Assembly (NCBI RefSeq): GCF_900199705.1
Contig: NZ_LT904908.1
Location: 467,542-531,541, forward strand
DNA length: 64,000 bases
Origin: Collinsella provencensis
GTDB lineage: Bacteria; Actinomycetota; Coriobacteriia; Coriobacteriales; Coriobacteriaceae
Reading direction: 5' to 3'
Shown here: piece by piece, positions 42,722-51,758 of the stretch
Position numbering within the stretch: the first letter of the stretch is position 1
Layout: every line of letters starts with the position of its first letter
The notes under the pieces: generated by a model
Told to the model about the DNA's origin: nothing
The model's database searches: none
What the model saw: only the letters and a program-made list of their open reading frames with translations
Translations under genes and position numbers: made by a program

Positions 42722-43438
42722 TTACGAATCGATGTCTCGCTTTGAAAAGTATGGCACAAAACGGTCGGGGTACGGAGCGCGCAGTTCGAGACGCCCGCCC
42801 GTCGCGGGATGCGGAAACACCTCGGCGGCAGCATGCAACATGAGCGGGGCTCGGCCGCCGCGATTCGCCGCGGTGCCATACAACGGGTCTCCCAGAATCG
42901 GGAAACCACGACTCGCAAGATGCACGCGGATTTGATGACGGCGCCCCGTCTTGAGCGTGAGCTCGAGCAGCGTGAGGTTAGCCCCATGGCGGCGCGTCGT
43001 ATCGAGCACGCGTACGAGGGTCGTCGCCGACTTGCCCTGCTTGCCCGTACCCACGCGCATACGGCGCGCGTCGTGACGGTCGCGTGCGATGGGCGCGTCG
43101 ATGCGCGTAAGCGACGCCGGCACATGTCCGCGCACGATGGCGAGGTAGCGCTTTTGCATACCGTCGTGCGTTGCCACGAGTGCATCGAGGGCCGGTTGCG
43201 TGCTTTTGTCGAGCGAGAAGAGCACCAAGCCGGTCGTATCGGCGTCGAGCCGCTGCACGGGCTGTACCTGCGCGGCGGCCTGCACGCGCCCCTCTTGCTT
43301 GAGATGGTCGCGGACGGCATCGGTGAGCGTGGGCGCACCGGTGCCGTCGCCGTGCACGATGATGCCCGCGGGCTTATCCACAGCAAGCAGCCAGTCATCC
43401 TCATAGACAATGGCTGGCTCCTGTGCCGTTGCGCCCAT
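42722..43438 (-). CDS. RluA-family pseudouridine synthase
   Basis: A 238-residue enzyme. The catalytic aspartate motif is VQRLDADTTGLVLF near residue 62. TLKTGRRHQIRVHLA and the MLHAAAEVFPHP end are also typical of RluA. It isomerises uridine in rRNA or tRNA; which target cannot be told. It lies 13 nt upstream of the hydrogenase gene and in the same direction, with GAGGAG before the ATG. It lacks an S4 domain. Confidence 0.9.
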   Translation of the reverse strand: MGATAQEPAIVYEDDWLLAVDKPAGIIVHGDGTGAPTLTDAVRDHLKQEGRVQAAAQVQPVQRLDADTTGLVLFSLDKSTQPALDALVATHDGMQKRYLAIVRGHVPASLTRIDAPIARDRHDARRMRVGTGKQGKSATTLVRVLDTTRRHGANLTLLELTLKTGRRHQIRVHLASRGFPILGDPLYGTAANRGGRAPLMLHAAAEVFPHPATGGRLELRAPYPDRFVPYFSKRDIDS

Positions 43439-43553
43439 CTTCTCCTCAAATCCCTTTACTCAATCGGCCATCCCAACGCCTCGCATATGGAGCGCGAAAC
43501 GAAGCACGCAACGTGCAAAGACGCCGGAAATAAACCGTTTTCACGTTCAAAGG

Positions 43554-44834
43554 CTACAGCTGAGCCAACGCCTGCTCGACATCGGCAATCAAGTCCTCAG
43601 TGGACTCGATACCGCAGGAGAGGCGCACCATGTCGGGAGCGATGCCGCAGGCTTCGAGCTCGGCATCGTTCATCTGGCGGTGCGTGGCGTTTGCCGGATG
43701 CAGACAGCAGGTGCGCGCATCGGCCACATGCGTGGCGATCTGCGCGATCTTCAGGCTCTTCATGAACTGCTCTGCCGCGGGGCGCCCGCCGTTGAAGCCA
43801 AAGCTCACCACACCGCAGGAGCCGTTCGGCAGGTACTTCTGCGCAAGCTCATGATACTCGTCGCCCGGCAGACCCGGATAACGCACAAAACGAATGGCGG
43901 GATGCTGCTGCAGGTACTCGGCCATAGCCTGGCCGTTTTTGCAGTGCTGGGCCATGCGCACATGCAGGCTCTCGAGGCCCATGTTGAGCAGGAAGGCATT
44001 TTGCGGGCTCTGGATGGAACCGAAGTCGCGCATGAGCTGGGATGTTGCCTTGGTGATGAATGCGCCCTCGTTGCCGAACTTCTCGGCATACACCACACCG
44101 TGATACGTCTCATCGGGCGTGGTAAGGCCGGGGAACTTGTCGGCATGTGCCATCCAATCGAAACGGCCCGCGTCCACAATGGCGCCGCCCACCGCCGCGC
44201 CGTGGCCGTCCATGTACTTGGTGGTGGAGTGCGTCACGATGTCCGCTCCCCACTCGATGGGACGGCAGTTGATGGGCGTGGGGAACGTGTTGTCGACGAT
44301 CAACGGCACGCCATGGGCGTGGGCAGCCGTAGCGAAACGCTCGATATCGAGAACGGCGAGCGCAGGGTTGGCGATTGTCTCACCGAACACGCACTTGGTG
44401 TTGGGACGGAACGCCGCCTCAAGCTCCTCCTCGGTAGCGTTGGGGGCTACGAAGGTGCACTCGATGCCCATGCGGTGCATGGTGTGGGCGAGCAAGTTGT
44501 AGCTGCCGCCGTAAATCGCGGAGCTCGCCACCACATGGTCACCGTTACCCGCGATGTTGAACACGGAGAAGAAGTTCGCCGCCTGGCCGGAGCTCGTGAG
44601 CATAGCCGCGGTACCGCCCTCGAGCTCGGCGATCTTCGCTGCCACGTAATCGTTCGTGGGGTTTTGCAGACGCGTGTAGAAGTAGCCGGATTCCTCGAGG
44701 TCGAAGAGGCGCCCCATGTGCTCAGAGGTATCGTACTTCCACGTCGTGGACTGATAGATGGGAATCTGACGCGGTTCGGCATCGCCGGGATGATAACCGC
44801 CCTGCACACACGTTGTTCCGATATGCTCTGCCAT
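43554..44834 (-). CDS. O-acetylhomoserine aminocarboxypropyltransferase / cysteine synthase (Cys/Met metabolism PLP enzyme)
   Basis: A 426-residue PLP enzyme. The Schiff-base lysine is in THSTTKYMDGHG, with GAAVGGAIVD after it. SGQAANFFSVFNI and YTRLQNPTND are typical. It joins sulfide or a thiol to O-acetylhomoserine to give homocysteine or methionine. The ATG at 44832-44834 has AAAGGAG upstream. It is divergent from the C_GCAxxG_C_C gene. The alternative is a related lyase, but the length and SxxTKY context fit MetY. Confidence 0.9.
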   Translation of the reverse strand: MAEHIGTTCVQGGYHPGDAEPRQIPIYQSTTWKYDTSEHMGRLFDLEESGYFYTRLQNPTNDYVAAKIAELEGGTAAMLTSSGQAANFFSVFNIAGNGDHVVASSAIYGGSYNLLAHTMHRMGIECTFVAPNATEEELEAAFRPNTKCVFGETIANPALAVLDIERFATAAHAHGVPLIVDNTFPTPINCRPIEWGADIVTHSTTKYMDGHGAAVGGAIVDAGRFDWMAHADKFPGLTTPDETYHGVVYAEKFGNEGAFITKATSQLMRDFGSIQSPQNAFLLNMGLESLHVRMAQHCKNGQAMAEYLQQHPAIRFVRYPGLPGDEYHELAQKYLPNGSCGVVSFGFNGGRPAAEQFMKSLKIAQIATHVADARTCCLHPANATHRQMNDAELEACGIAPDMVRLSCGIESTEDLIADVEQALAQL

Positions 44835-44934
44835 TGCGGGCTCCTTTGCTCGATAGCGCGGCGTTTGCACCGCGCTGTGAATTGCAATACGGGTAAAATG
44901 GTATACCGAACAATCGCATTCGAAAGGATGAACC

Positions 44935-45393
44935 ATGGCAATCAACAAAGAAGAAATGTCCCTTGACCGCGAGGCGCTCAAGCAGACGGCGGACGCCTAT
45001 CACAAGAGCGGCTTCAACTGCGCTCAGTCGGTCATCTGCGCCCTCGCACCGTGTATCGATCTCGATGAGCACGTGGCCTTTGCCCTCACGGAAGCGTTCG
45101 GCGCGGGCATGGGCGGCAGGACCGAGACGTGCGGTGCCATCAGCGGTGCGATTGCGGCGCTTGGCCAAGTTGAAAGCAGCGGTTTTGATGCCCCGGGAAG
45201 CAAGGGCCGCACGTACAAGATCGCCAAAGACCTCTGCGAACGCTTCTGCGAAAAAAACGGTTCGAACATCTGCCGTGAGCTCAAGGGCATCGGCACCGAC
45301 CACGGTCCCTTGCGCAGCTGCCCGGGATGCATCGACGACGCCATCGACCTGTTCTGCGACATCATGATTGAGCAGGGAGCGCAGGTAGGCTAA
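44935..45393 (+). CDS. C_GCAxxG_C_C family redox-type protein
   Basis: A 152-residue protein. It shows the family pattern: SGFNCAQSVI, then GGRTETCGAISGAI, and later cysteines ICRELK and CPGCIDDA. Family members (TIGR01909/PF09719) are suspected redox or metal-binding proteins without known activity. GAAAGGATG precedes the ATG. It lies next to the sulfur-amino-acid gene, divergent. Confidence 0.85.
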   Translation: MAINKEEMSLDREALKQTADAYHKSGFNCAQSVICALAPCIDLDEHVAFALTEAFGAGMGGRTETCGAISGAIAALGQVESSGFDAPGSKGRTYKIAKDLCERFCEKNGSNICRELKGIGTDHGPLRSCPGCIDDAIDLFCDIMIEQGAQVG

Positions 45394-45415
45394 CGCACAA
45401 TCCCGCAAGCGAAGC

Positions 45416-45469
45416 AGACGCGTCCCATCAGGCTCAGCTCTTCGAGAAATCGCCTGAAAGGACGCGTCT
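45416..45469. other. Nested hairpin after the C_GCAxxG gene
   Basis: AGACGCGTCC / GGACGCGTCT (10 bp, perfect) encloses CAGGC / GCCTG. There is no T-run, but it lies 20 nt after the stop and is a likely transcript-end structure. A second CCGCCTT / AAGGCGG hairpin lies at about 45550-45576. Confidence 0.5.
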
Positions 45470-45579
45470 TCCCTGCTGATTGACACCCAATTTATACGGA
45501 GCCGCACATGAAACGATGCGTGCGGATACGCGGGCTCGCCTGAACCTCCGCCTTCACGCAAGGGAGGCAAGGCGGCGCA

Positions 45580-46215
45580 CTAGAACTCATCAAAACGCGG
45601 GGTGTCTACAACGGCGCACTCGTCACCGTTCGCCAGCTCGGTGAGCGCCGCCAAGAACGGTCGCTCCTCCCCCACTCGAAACACAACGTGCACGGCAACC
45701 ACATCGGTGAAGTCAGTCCCCACTACCTTGCCGCCCGCGTCCTCAACAAGACGCGTGGCCTGGTTGTACAGCGAATATGGCACAGTGACGTCAACGGGCA
45801 CGACGCTCGTCATCTCCACAAGTTGCCCCGCGGCATGTGCCGACTCAATCGCCGCCTGCGCAGCCGCCGTATACGCGCGCACCAAACCGCCCGGACCGAG
45901 CAGGGTCCCACCAAAGTAGCGCGTCGTCACGCAGCACACGTCACGCAGACCCGCTCCGCGCAGCACCTCCAGCGTGGGCATACCGCTCGTACGCTGTGGC
46001 TCGCCGTCGTCGCTTGCCCGCTCCGTTCCGTCGGCCAAGATGAACGCGGGAACATTGTGACGCGCATCGTAATGCTTGGCGCGCATGGCGGCCTGATGCG
46101 CCGCAGCCTCCTCGGAGCTTTCTACATGCACGAGCTGCGCGATGAACCGGCTCTTGCGGTCCACGAACTCCCCTATCGCCATCTCGCCCGCTCGAAGTGT
46201 GGTGTAGTTTTCCAT
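45580..46215 (-). CDS. YigZ/IMPACT family protein
   Basis: A 211-residue protein. The UPF0029 N-terminal domain contains FVDRKSRFIAQLVHVES and DDGEPQRTSGMPTLEVL, followed by TTRYFGGTLLGPGGLVRAYT. The C-terminal domain is the DUF1949-like fold. Yeast and mammalian relatives regulate Gcn2 signalling; bacterial function is unknown. The start is uncertain: the ATG at 46213-46215 (MENYTT) is preferred by family length, and 46245 is also possible. Neither has a strong ribosome site. Confidence 0.85.
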   Translation of the reverse strand: MENYTTLRAGEMAIGEFVDRKSRFIAQLVHVESSEEAAAHQAAMRAKHYDARHNVPAFILADGTERASDDGEPQRTSGMPTLEVLRGAGLRDVCCVTTRYFGGTLLGPGGLVRAYTAAAQAAIESAHAAGQLVEMTSVVPVDVTVPYSLYNQATRLVEDAGGKVVGTDFTDVVAVHVVFRVGEERPFLAALTELANGDECAVVDTPRFDEF

Positions 46216-46299
46216 ACCGGCAACCCCATTCGTGTCATTTCTCATGCGTCCATGATACCCAAGCCTCGCCCGAGAATCCCCGTGGTACAATGCCCTCTC

Positions 46300-46667
46300 G
46301 CAGAGCGGGCCAGGCGATCGCGCGATGCACGCACCTTCGGGCCGTGCACGTGAGGAAAGTCCGGGCTCCATAGGGCAGGAAGCTGGTTAACGGCCAGGCG
46401 GGGCAACCCGACGGAAAGCGCCGCAGAAAAGAAGACTCCCGCTGCCCGTGTCATGCGGGTGAGAGAAAAGCTGAAACGGCGGTGTAAGAGACCACCAGCG
46501 TCGCGGCAACGCGACGGCTTGGCAAGCCCCTTCCGGAGCAAGCGCGAATAGGAACGCCATGGGTCGGCCCGACTCGCGTTCGGGTAGCGTGCGAGGAACT
46601 GCATGGCAACGTGCAGGCAAGATAAATGATCGCCCTCGACAGAACCCGGCTTATCGGCTCGCTCTGC
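46300..46667 (+). ncRNA. rnpB: RNase P RNA (bacterial type A)
   Basis: The catalytic RNA that removes 5' leaders from tRNA precursors. The P4 strand GAGGAAAGTCCGGGCTCC is at about 46351-46370, followed by ATAGGGCAGGA. The conserved 3' parts are GATAAATGAT (46621-46630) and ACAGAACCCGGCTTATCGG. The 5' strand GCAGAGCGGGCC pairs with 3' GGCTCGCTCTGC as P1, which sets both ends. TTTTCTTT after it is a likely terminator. Ends are within a few bases. Confidence 0.95.
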
Positions 46668-46881
46668 TTTTCTTTGCGCACTCCGCTGACACCTCCCACT
46701 TCCCCACGTTCAACTGCATTACCACACGAGACGAGTCGGATTATTTCGTGCTCAAGCATCCGGTTTCCCACACTCAATCTCGACAAAAAACGCCCTTGAT
46801 GTTGGGGCAAACTCAAACGCATGGTGGTAGACTAATACGGCTATGTAAACAGGTGCGCTATGCATCGCACCCGACGGGAAT

Positions 46882-47940
46882 GTGGTATACGTGGACGTAT
46901 CATTCTCCTTTTTCATTGCGCAAGTCACTTCCAATCCAATACTTGCCCTCACGGTCCTTCTCACGCTCGGCGTGATCTTCGTCAATGGCTGGACCGACGC
47001 GCCGAACGCCATCGCCACCTGCGTGACCACGCGCTGCATGCCTCCGCGGCAGGCCATCATCATGAGCGCCATCTTCAACTTCCTGGGCGTTTTCATCATG
47101 ACGAGCATCAACTCGAGCGTCGCCTCGACCATTTCCAACATGGTCGACTTCGGATCGAACACGCAGATCGCGCTCATCGCGCTGGGTGCGGCGCTCTTCT
47201 CCATCGTGGTCTACTCGGTGGGTGCCAGCATCTTCGGCATCCCCACCTCCGAGAGCCATAGCCTTATCGCCGGCCTCACCGGCGCGGCCATCGCTCTGGG
47301 CGGCGCCGACGGCGTGAACATGGACGAGTGGATCAAGGTCATCTACGGTCTGGTGCTCTCCCTGGTTCTCGGCTTCTTTATGGGCTGGCTCACCTGCAAG
47401 GTCGTGACGGTGCTCTTCTCCGGCACCGATCGCCGGAAGTCCAACACGTTCTTCAAGTACGCTCAGATCGCCGGTGCCGCCGCTATGAGCTTCATGCACG
47501 GCGCGCAGGACGGTCAGAAGTTCATCGGCGTGCTCTTCCTCGGCGTCGCGTTCTGCAACGGCCAGAGCTCCGTGGTGGACATGATCATCCCTGTGTGGCT
47601 CATGATCCTGTGCTCCATCGTCATGGGCGTGGGTACGAGCGTGGGAGGCGAGAAGATCATCAAGTCCGTGGGTATGGACATGGTCAAGCTCGAAAAGTAC
47701 CAGGGCTTCTCCGCCGACCTCTCGAGCTCCCTGTGCCTGTTGCTCGCCACCCTCACGGGCATTCCCGTTTCGACCACGCACGTCAAGACGAGCGCCATCA
47801 TGGGCGTCGGCGCGGTCAAGCGCCTGTCCGCCATCAACTTCGGCGTGGTCAAAGACATGCTCCTCACCTGGGTCTTCACATTCCCGGGATGCGGTATCAT
47901 CAGCTTTTTCATGGCAAAGCTGTTCCTTCTTCTCGTCTAG
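46882..47940 (+). CDS. PiT-family inorganic phosphate transporter
   Basis: A 352-residue permease. The duplicated PiT signature is visible: GWTDAPNAIATCVTTR in the first half and SFMHGAQDGQKF in the second. GIPTSESHSLIAGLTGAA and GIPVSTTHVKTSAIMG are the paired repeat motifs. It moves phosphate with protons or sodium. The GTG at 46882 is one possible start; another GTG at 46891 or a nearby codon cannot be excluded, because no Shine-Dalgarno is clear. A DUF47 regulator follows by 48 nt, the usual pairing. Confidence 0.9.
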   Translation: MVYVDVSFSFFIAQVTSNPILALTVLLTLGVIFVNGWTDAPNAIATCVTTRCMPPRQAIIMSAIFNFLGVFIMTSINSSVASTISNMVDFGSNTQIALIALGAALFSIVVYSVGASIFGIPTSESHSLIAGLTGAAIALGGADGVNMDEWIKVIYGLVLSLVLGFFMGWLTCKVVTVLFSGTDRRKSNTFFKYAQIAGAAAMSFMHGAQDGQKFIGVLFLGVAFCNGQSSVVDMIIPVWLMILCSIVMGVGTSVGGEKIIKSVGMDMVKLEKYQGFSADLSSSLCLLLATLTGIPVSTTHVKTSAIMGVGAVKRLSAINFGVVKDMLLTWVFTFPGCGIISFFMAKLFLLLV

Positions 47941-47988
47941 TTCCCATCGTGCATGATATGAACGATCGATCTGTAAAGGACTCACATC

Positions 47989-48612
47989 ATGGCTAAGAAA
48001 AATGACGCATTCTATTTTGACAACTTCATGGCCAGCGCCAATTTGGCTGTTCAGGCGGCCGAACTGCTCTACGAAGTCATGAACGACTTCGACCCCGAGG
48101 CCATCGAAGCCAGCGTGAACAAGATGAGCGAGATCGAAAACGCCGCCGACGACATCGTCCACATGGTTGACGATGCGCTCGTCACTGCGTTCATCACCCC
48201 CATCGAGCGCGAAGACATCTCCACCCTCAGCAACGCACTCGACACCATGGTCGACCGCGTCGAGGGCGTTTTGCACCGCATCTACTTCACCAACGTGCGC
48301 GAGATTCGCCCCGACTCGCTCGAGATGGCCGCAAAGGTGCTCGAGGCGTACGAGCAGATGCGTGAGCTCGTGCGTGAGCTGCCGCAGTTCAAGCGTTCCA
48401 AGAGCCTGCGCGAGCACGTTATCGCCGTCAACACGCTCGAAAGCGAGTGCGACGCCCTGTACATCGATTCCATGCGCAGGCTCCACACCACCGAGCCCGA
48501 CCTGCTCACCATCGTCTCGTGGCGTGACGTGTACACCTTCCTCGAGTTCTGCGCCGACGCCAGCGAATACGTTGCCGATACGGTCGAGTCGATCATCATG
48601 AAGAACAGCTAA
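47989..48612 (+). CDS. DUF47 family protein (Pit accessory, PhoU-like)
   Basis: A 207-residue helical protein of the PhoU/DUF47 type, with DNFMASANLAVQAAELLYEV at the start. Helical pairs rich in Glu/Asp follow: SEIENAADDIVHMVDDAL, and ISTLSNALDTMVDRVEGVL. Such proteins sit next to PiT transporters and gate or regulate them. AAAGGAC precedes the ATG. A terminator follows. Confidence 0.92.
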   Translation: MAKKNDAFYFDNFMASANLAVQAAELLYEVMNDFDPEAIEASVNKMSEIENAADDIVHMVDDALVTAFITPIEREDISTLSNALDTMVDRVEGVLHRIYFTNVREIRPDSLEMAAKVLEAYEQMRELVRELPQFKRSKSLREHVIAVNTLESECDALYIDSMRRLHTTEPDLLTIVSWRDVYTFLEFCADASEYVADTVESIIMKNS

Positions 48613-48640
48613 GGCGAGAACACATTTCCGCTTCTGCAAT

Positions 48641-48675
48641 GCCTGGCGAGACGCTTGTGTCGCCAGGCTTTTTGT
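48641..48675 (+). terminator. Rho-independent terminator of the pit-DUF47 operon
   Basis: A 9-bp perfect stem GCCTGGCGA / TCGCCAGGC is followed by TTTTTG. Confidence 0.88.
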
Positions 48676-48708
48676 TAGAGATGGAACGAGGACTTAAGGG
48701 CACATGCC

Positions 48709-50016
48709 CTACCCCGCTATACCGTACTTTCGTTGGATGCGAGCGAGCTTCTTACCCATGGGATCGGCCAAGAAGAAGAGGAACAAGGCGGTTGAAACCG
48801 CGTGAACGAAGTTGAATGGCACGCCTGCAAGATAGACGGCACCGAAGGCGCGCGCATTCATGGCCCCCATGCCATAAAGCACACTTGAGGTGTCGACGAT
48901 CGGCCCATAGATGAGCATGACCGAGATGAAGCCATATATGCATGTCAAGGCCCTGTTTGTAACGCCCGATTTGCGAGAGCCCTTGAACAACACTCCCGCC
49001 AAAAATCCGATGCATCCAAAACCGAACATCTGCCAGGGCGTCCAGGGACCTTGCCCGAAGAAGAAATTGGACGTGAAGGCGGAAAGCATACCGACTAGGC
49101 ATCCCGCCTCAGGTCCAAGCCATATGCCCGAAATGATGACCAGCGCGGACGTAGGTTTGACTTGGGGGACCATGAACAACGCAAGGCGACCTGCGACGGA
49201 AAGCGCCGTCATAACCGCAATGAGCACGATTTCGCGAGCTTGCGGACCGCGATGCTCAAACGACCAGGCAAAAGGCGCCATAGCAGCGATTACCAAACAC
49301 AGGCTGATGAACACCTGGCTGCGATTACCCAACAGCACGATGCCCAGCCCCATGATGAGCGGGACAATCACCGCTATGACAATGAGCGACAAGCGCGGGC
49401 GATTGCGAGCGTCACCGTCGTTTTGCACACTCCACGTAACGCGCTCCTCCCCCACGAGCTCATGAGGGGGCGCAAGCAGACGTTCAGCAGACAACGCCGC
49501 CGCCAGCCCTGAGAATAGCTGCGCCAACGGAACATAGGTCAACCGGATGAACCCTTTGGAGGTCAGATTGGCCAGGGTGGGTACTTGCCCTGTAAGTGCA
49601 TGTAGGCTCGCGTTGCAAACCACGAGCAGCGCAATCGTCAGACACGGGACCATGCACGATGCGACAAAGCACCTGCGCACCATACGTGCCGAGGTGGTAC
49701 GAAATCGCCACATGAGCAGCATGGCTACGACCATACACGCAATGTCCGCAAGAGCGGTCACCCGCACCACCCAGCCCCACGTCTCGAACGGGGCCCAAAT
49801 GTTCACCGGAATTGTCGAGGCGCCGTATAGCTGGCTCAGCAGGGCACGTGCACCGCTTGCAAACGCATACGCGGTGAACTCATACGGCGCGCCCGCGTGA
49901 CCGACAGCCGGAATTTCAAACCATGGCAGCAGGACGCATGCCACGATGTTGAACAGGGCGACGAGCACCAACACAAAAGCAGGGGCGGCTATAGACGTCG
50001 CGTCGCGTCTTTGCAC
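48709..50016 (-). CDS. ECF transporter substrate-specificity component with extra N-terminal membrane domain
   Basis: A 435-residue membrane protein. The C-terminal about 200 residues are an ECF S component: EIVLIAVMTALSVAGRLALF, VKPTSALVIISGIWLGPEAG, and a GPWTPWQMFGFGCIGFLAG segment. The first about 230 residues hold four to six extra hydrophobic helices not typical of S components, which are normally about 180-200 residues. The GTG at 50014-50016 has GAGGAGG upstream and overlaps the ATPase end by 28 nt. It binds the substrate for the ECF module; which vitamin or metal is unknown. Confidence 0.85.
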   Translation of the reverse strand: MQRRDATSIAAPAFVLVLVALFNIVACVLLPWFEIPAVGHAGAPYEFTAYAFASGARALLSQLYGASTIPVNIWAPFETWGWVVRVTALADIACMVVAMLLMWRFRTTSARMVRRCFVASCMVPCLTIALLVVCNASLHALTGQVPTLANLTSKGFIRLTYVPLAQLFSGLAAALSAERLLAPPHELVGEERVTWSVQNDGDARNRPRLSLIVIAVIVPLIMGLGIVLLGNRSQVFISLCLVIAAMAPFAWSFEHRGPQAREIVLIAVMTALSVAGRLALFMVPQVKPTSALVIISGIWLGPEAGCLVGMLSAFTSNFFFGQGPWTPWQMFGFGCIGFLAGVLFKGSRKSGVTNRALTCIYGFISVMLIYGPIVDTSSVLYGMGAMNARAFGAVYLAGVPFNFVHAVSTALFLFFLADPMGKKLARIQRKYGIAG

Positions 50017-51758
50017 GCGTGAACCACCTCCTCGACCGTAATGGCGTTCGGGAAGAGATGGCGTGCCATGCGATTCGCCGCGGTGGTGTAAAAGCTGTTG
50101 CCGCAAAAGAACGTGTTGGCATCTGCCTTAGAAACGATGGAGCCGTCAAACAGCAGGGCGAATCGACCACCATGGGCGGCGCAGAACTCCACATCGTGTG
50201 AAACCATGAGGATCGTCACACCCTGTGCGCGCAAGCGCGTGAAGATGTGGGCGAGCTTTTCCTTGTATAGTCCATCCAAGCCCTTGGTCGGCTCATCGAG
50301 CAGCAAGATCTTCGGCTCAAGCAGCAGGACTTTGGCAAGCGCCGCGCGCTGTTGCTCTCCTCCCGAAAGGTCGTAGGGATGCATGTCGAGCAGGTGCGTG
50401 ATTTCGACAAGCTCCGCCATGCGCTCGACCTTGCAGGCGCGCTCGTCAGGTGCCATATCTTTGCGGTCGAGAAGCATTTCTTCCAAATCCGCACGTACCG
50501 TGTCCTCGGCAAAGAGACACTGCGAGTCCTGTGGGAGCATACCGACACCGCCTGTCGATGTCGCCAGTTCTCCGCGACGCAGTTTGCGTCCAAAAACCTG
50601 GACGTCCCCACGATACGGCTGCAACAGACCGGCGAGTACTCCCAATGCGGTGCTCTTGCCCGTTCCGTTGGCGCCGAGCAGACAGAACAGCTCACCGCGC
50701 CGCACCTCCATCGTGAGACCGCGCAGTACATCGGGCGCACGCCGCTCATAGCGGAACCATACCTCCTGGCAGCGCAACACCACGTCCCCGTTCTTGGGCA
50801 CGACACTGTATCCGTCACAAGCCTCCTGGGCGGCAAAACCAACGCTGTACGAACTGTCTCCGGCGTTTTGTAGGCTGCTGTCTGAACCGGCAAGTCCATC
50901 AGGAGCGGCATGTACACGCAGCGTGCTCGCGCCCGCATCGAGACGATCATCCAACCAAACACGGCCCTCGCGCACCGTAAGCGGACAGTCGCCACCCAGC
51001 TGCGATCCCTCCATTATGCGCATGGGGCTCGGCATGGTGAGGAACAGCTCATTCCCAACCAGATTGTGCCCCACGGTGCGCGGGTCTCCATAGAGCAGCT
51101 GGCGTCCCTGTTCAAGCACCAGGACCTTATCGGCCAAGGGCAGCACATCTTCCAAGCGGTGCTCGACCATGATCACCGTCGTACCCAAATCGACGTTGAT
51201 GTGATGGATTGTGTCCAAAAACTCTCGCGCCGTCAGCGGATCGAGCTGTGCGGTCGGCTCGTCGATCACCAACACGCGCGGTTGCATCGCCATGACCGAT
51301 GCCAGGTTGAGCAGCTGTTTTTGCCCTCCCGAAAGCTCATCCACGCGCTTGTCAAACCACGGTTGCATGGCGAAAAAGCTCGCCATCTCAGCTACGCGCA
51401 AGCGAATGACCTGCTGGTCGAGGCCCAAGTTTTCCAATCCAAACGCCAGCTCATGCCATACTTTGTCGGTCACGATCTGCGCATCGGGGCTCTGCAGCAC
51501 ATATCCGATTGCGCCAGCTTGCTCGCGCACCGAGACATTCTCGAGCGCACGACCTTCGAAACGCACCTCACCCGAACGCGCGCCATGAGGAGTGAGCGCC
51601 GTTTTCAGATGGCGCAGCAATGTCGATTTGCCGCATCCCGACTTACCGCACACGACCACGAACTCTCCCGGTTCGACAGCCATGTTGATCCCGCACAAAG
51701 CGGGACGTTGGGCATCTGGATATGAGAATGTCAGATCTTTGATCTCAAATATCGCCAT
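49989..51758 (-). CDS. ECF transporter ATPase, fused A-A' (two ABC domains)
   Basis: A 589-residue protein with two ABC domains. Domain 1: Walker A GKSGCGKST near residue 38, signature LSGGQKQLL, Walker B VLVIDEPTAQLD. Domain 2: Walker A GANGTGKST near 370, signature LSGGEQQRAALAK, Walker B LLLDEPTKGLD. This replaces separate EcfA1 and EcfA2. It drives vitamin/metal uptake with the T and S subunits. It overlaps both neighbours by 28 nt, so all three are one operon. Confidence 0.93.
   Translation of the reverse strand: MAIFEIKDLTFSYPDAQRPALCGINMAVEPGEFVVVCGKSGCGKSTLLRHLKTALTPHGARSGEVRFEGRALENVSVREQAGAIGYVLQSPDAQIVTDKVWHELAFGLENLGLDQQVIRLRVAEMASFFAMQPWFDKRVDELSGGQKQLLNLASVMAMQPRVLVIDEPTAQLDPLTAREFLDTIHHINVDLGTTVIMVEHRLEDVLPLADKVLVLEQGRQLLYGDPRTVGHNLVGNELFLTMPSPMRIMEGSQLGGDCPLTVREGRVWLDDRLDAGASTLRVHAAPDGLAGSDSSLQNAGDSSYSVGFAAQEACDGYSVVPKNGDVVLRCQEVWFRYERRAPDVLRGLTMEVRRGELFCLLGANGTGKSTALGVLAGLLQPYRGDVQVFGRKLRRGELATSTGGVGMLPQDSQCLFAEDTVRADLEEMLLDRKDMAPDERACKVERMAELVEITHLLDMHPYDLSGGEQQRAALAKVLLLEPKILLLDEPTKGLDGLYKEKLAHIFTRLRAQGVTILMVSHDVEFCAAHGGRFALLFDGSIVSKADANTFFCGNSFYTTAANRMARHLFPNAITVEEVVHACKDATRRL

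Noticed and set aside
46242-46822. Several open frames across the RNase P RNA
   Set aside because: They coincide with rnpB, whose conserved core sequences and P1 pairing are clear; no protein family is recognised.
46900-48639. A 579-codon open frame antisense to the phosphate transporter genes
   Set aside because: Composition is extremely His/Asp/Glu-rich, as expected for shadows of GC-rich genes. The sense strand has clear PiT and DUF47 families.
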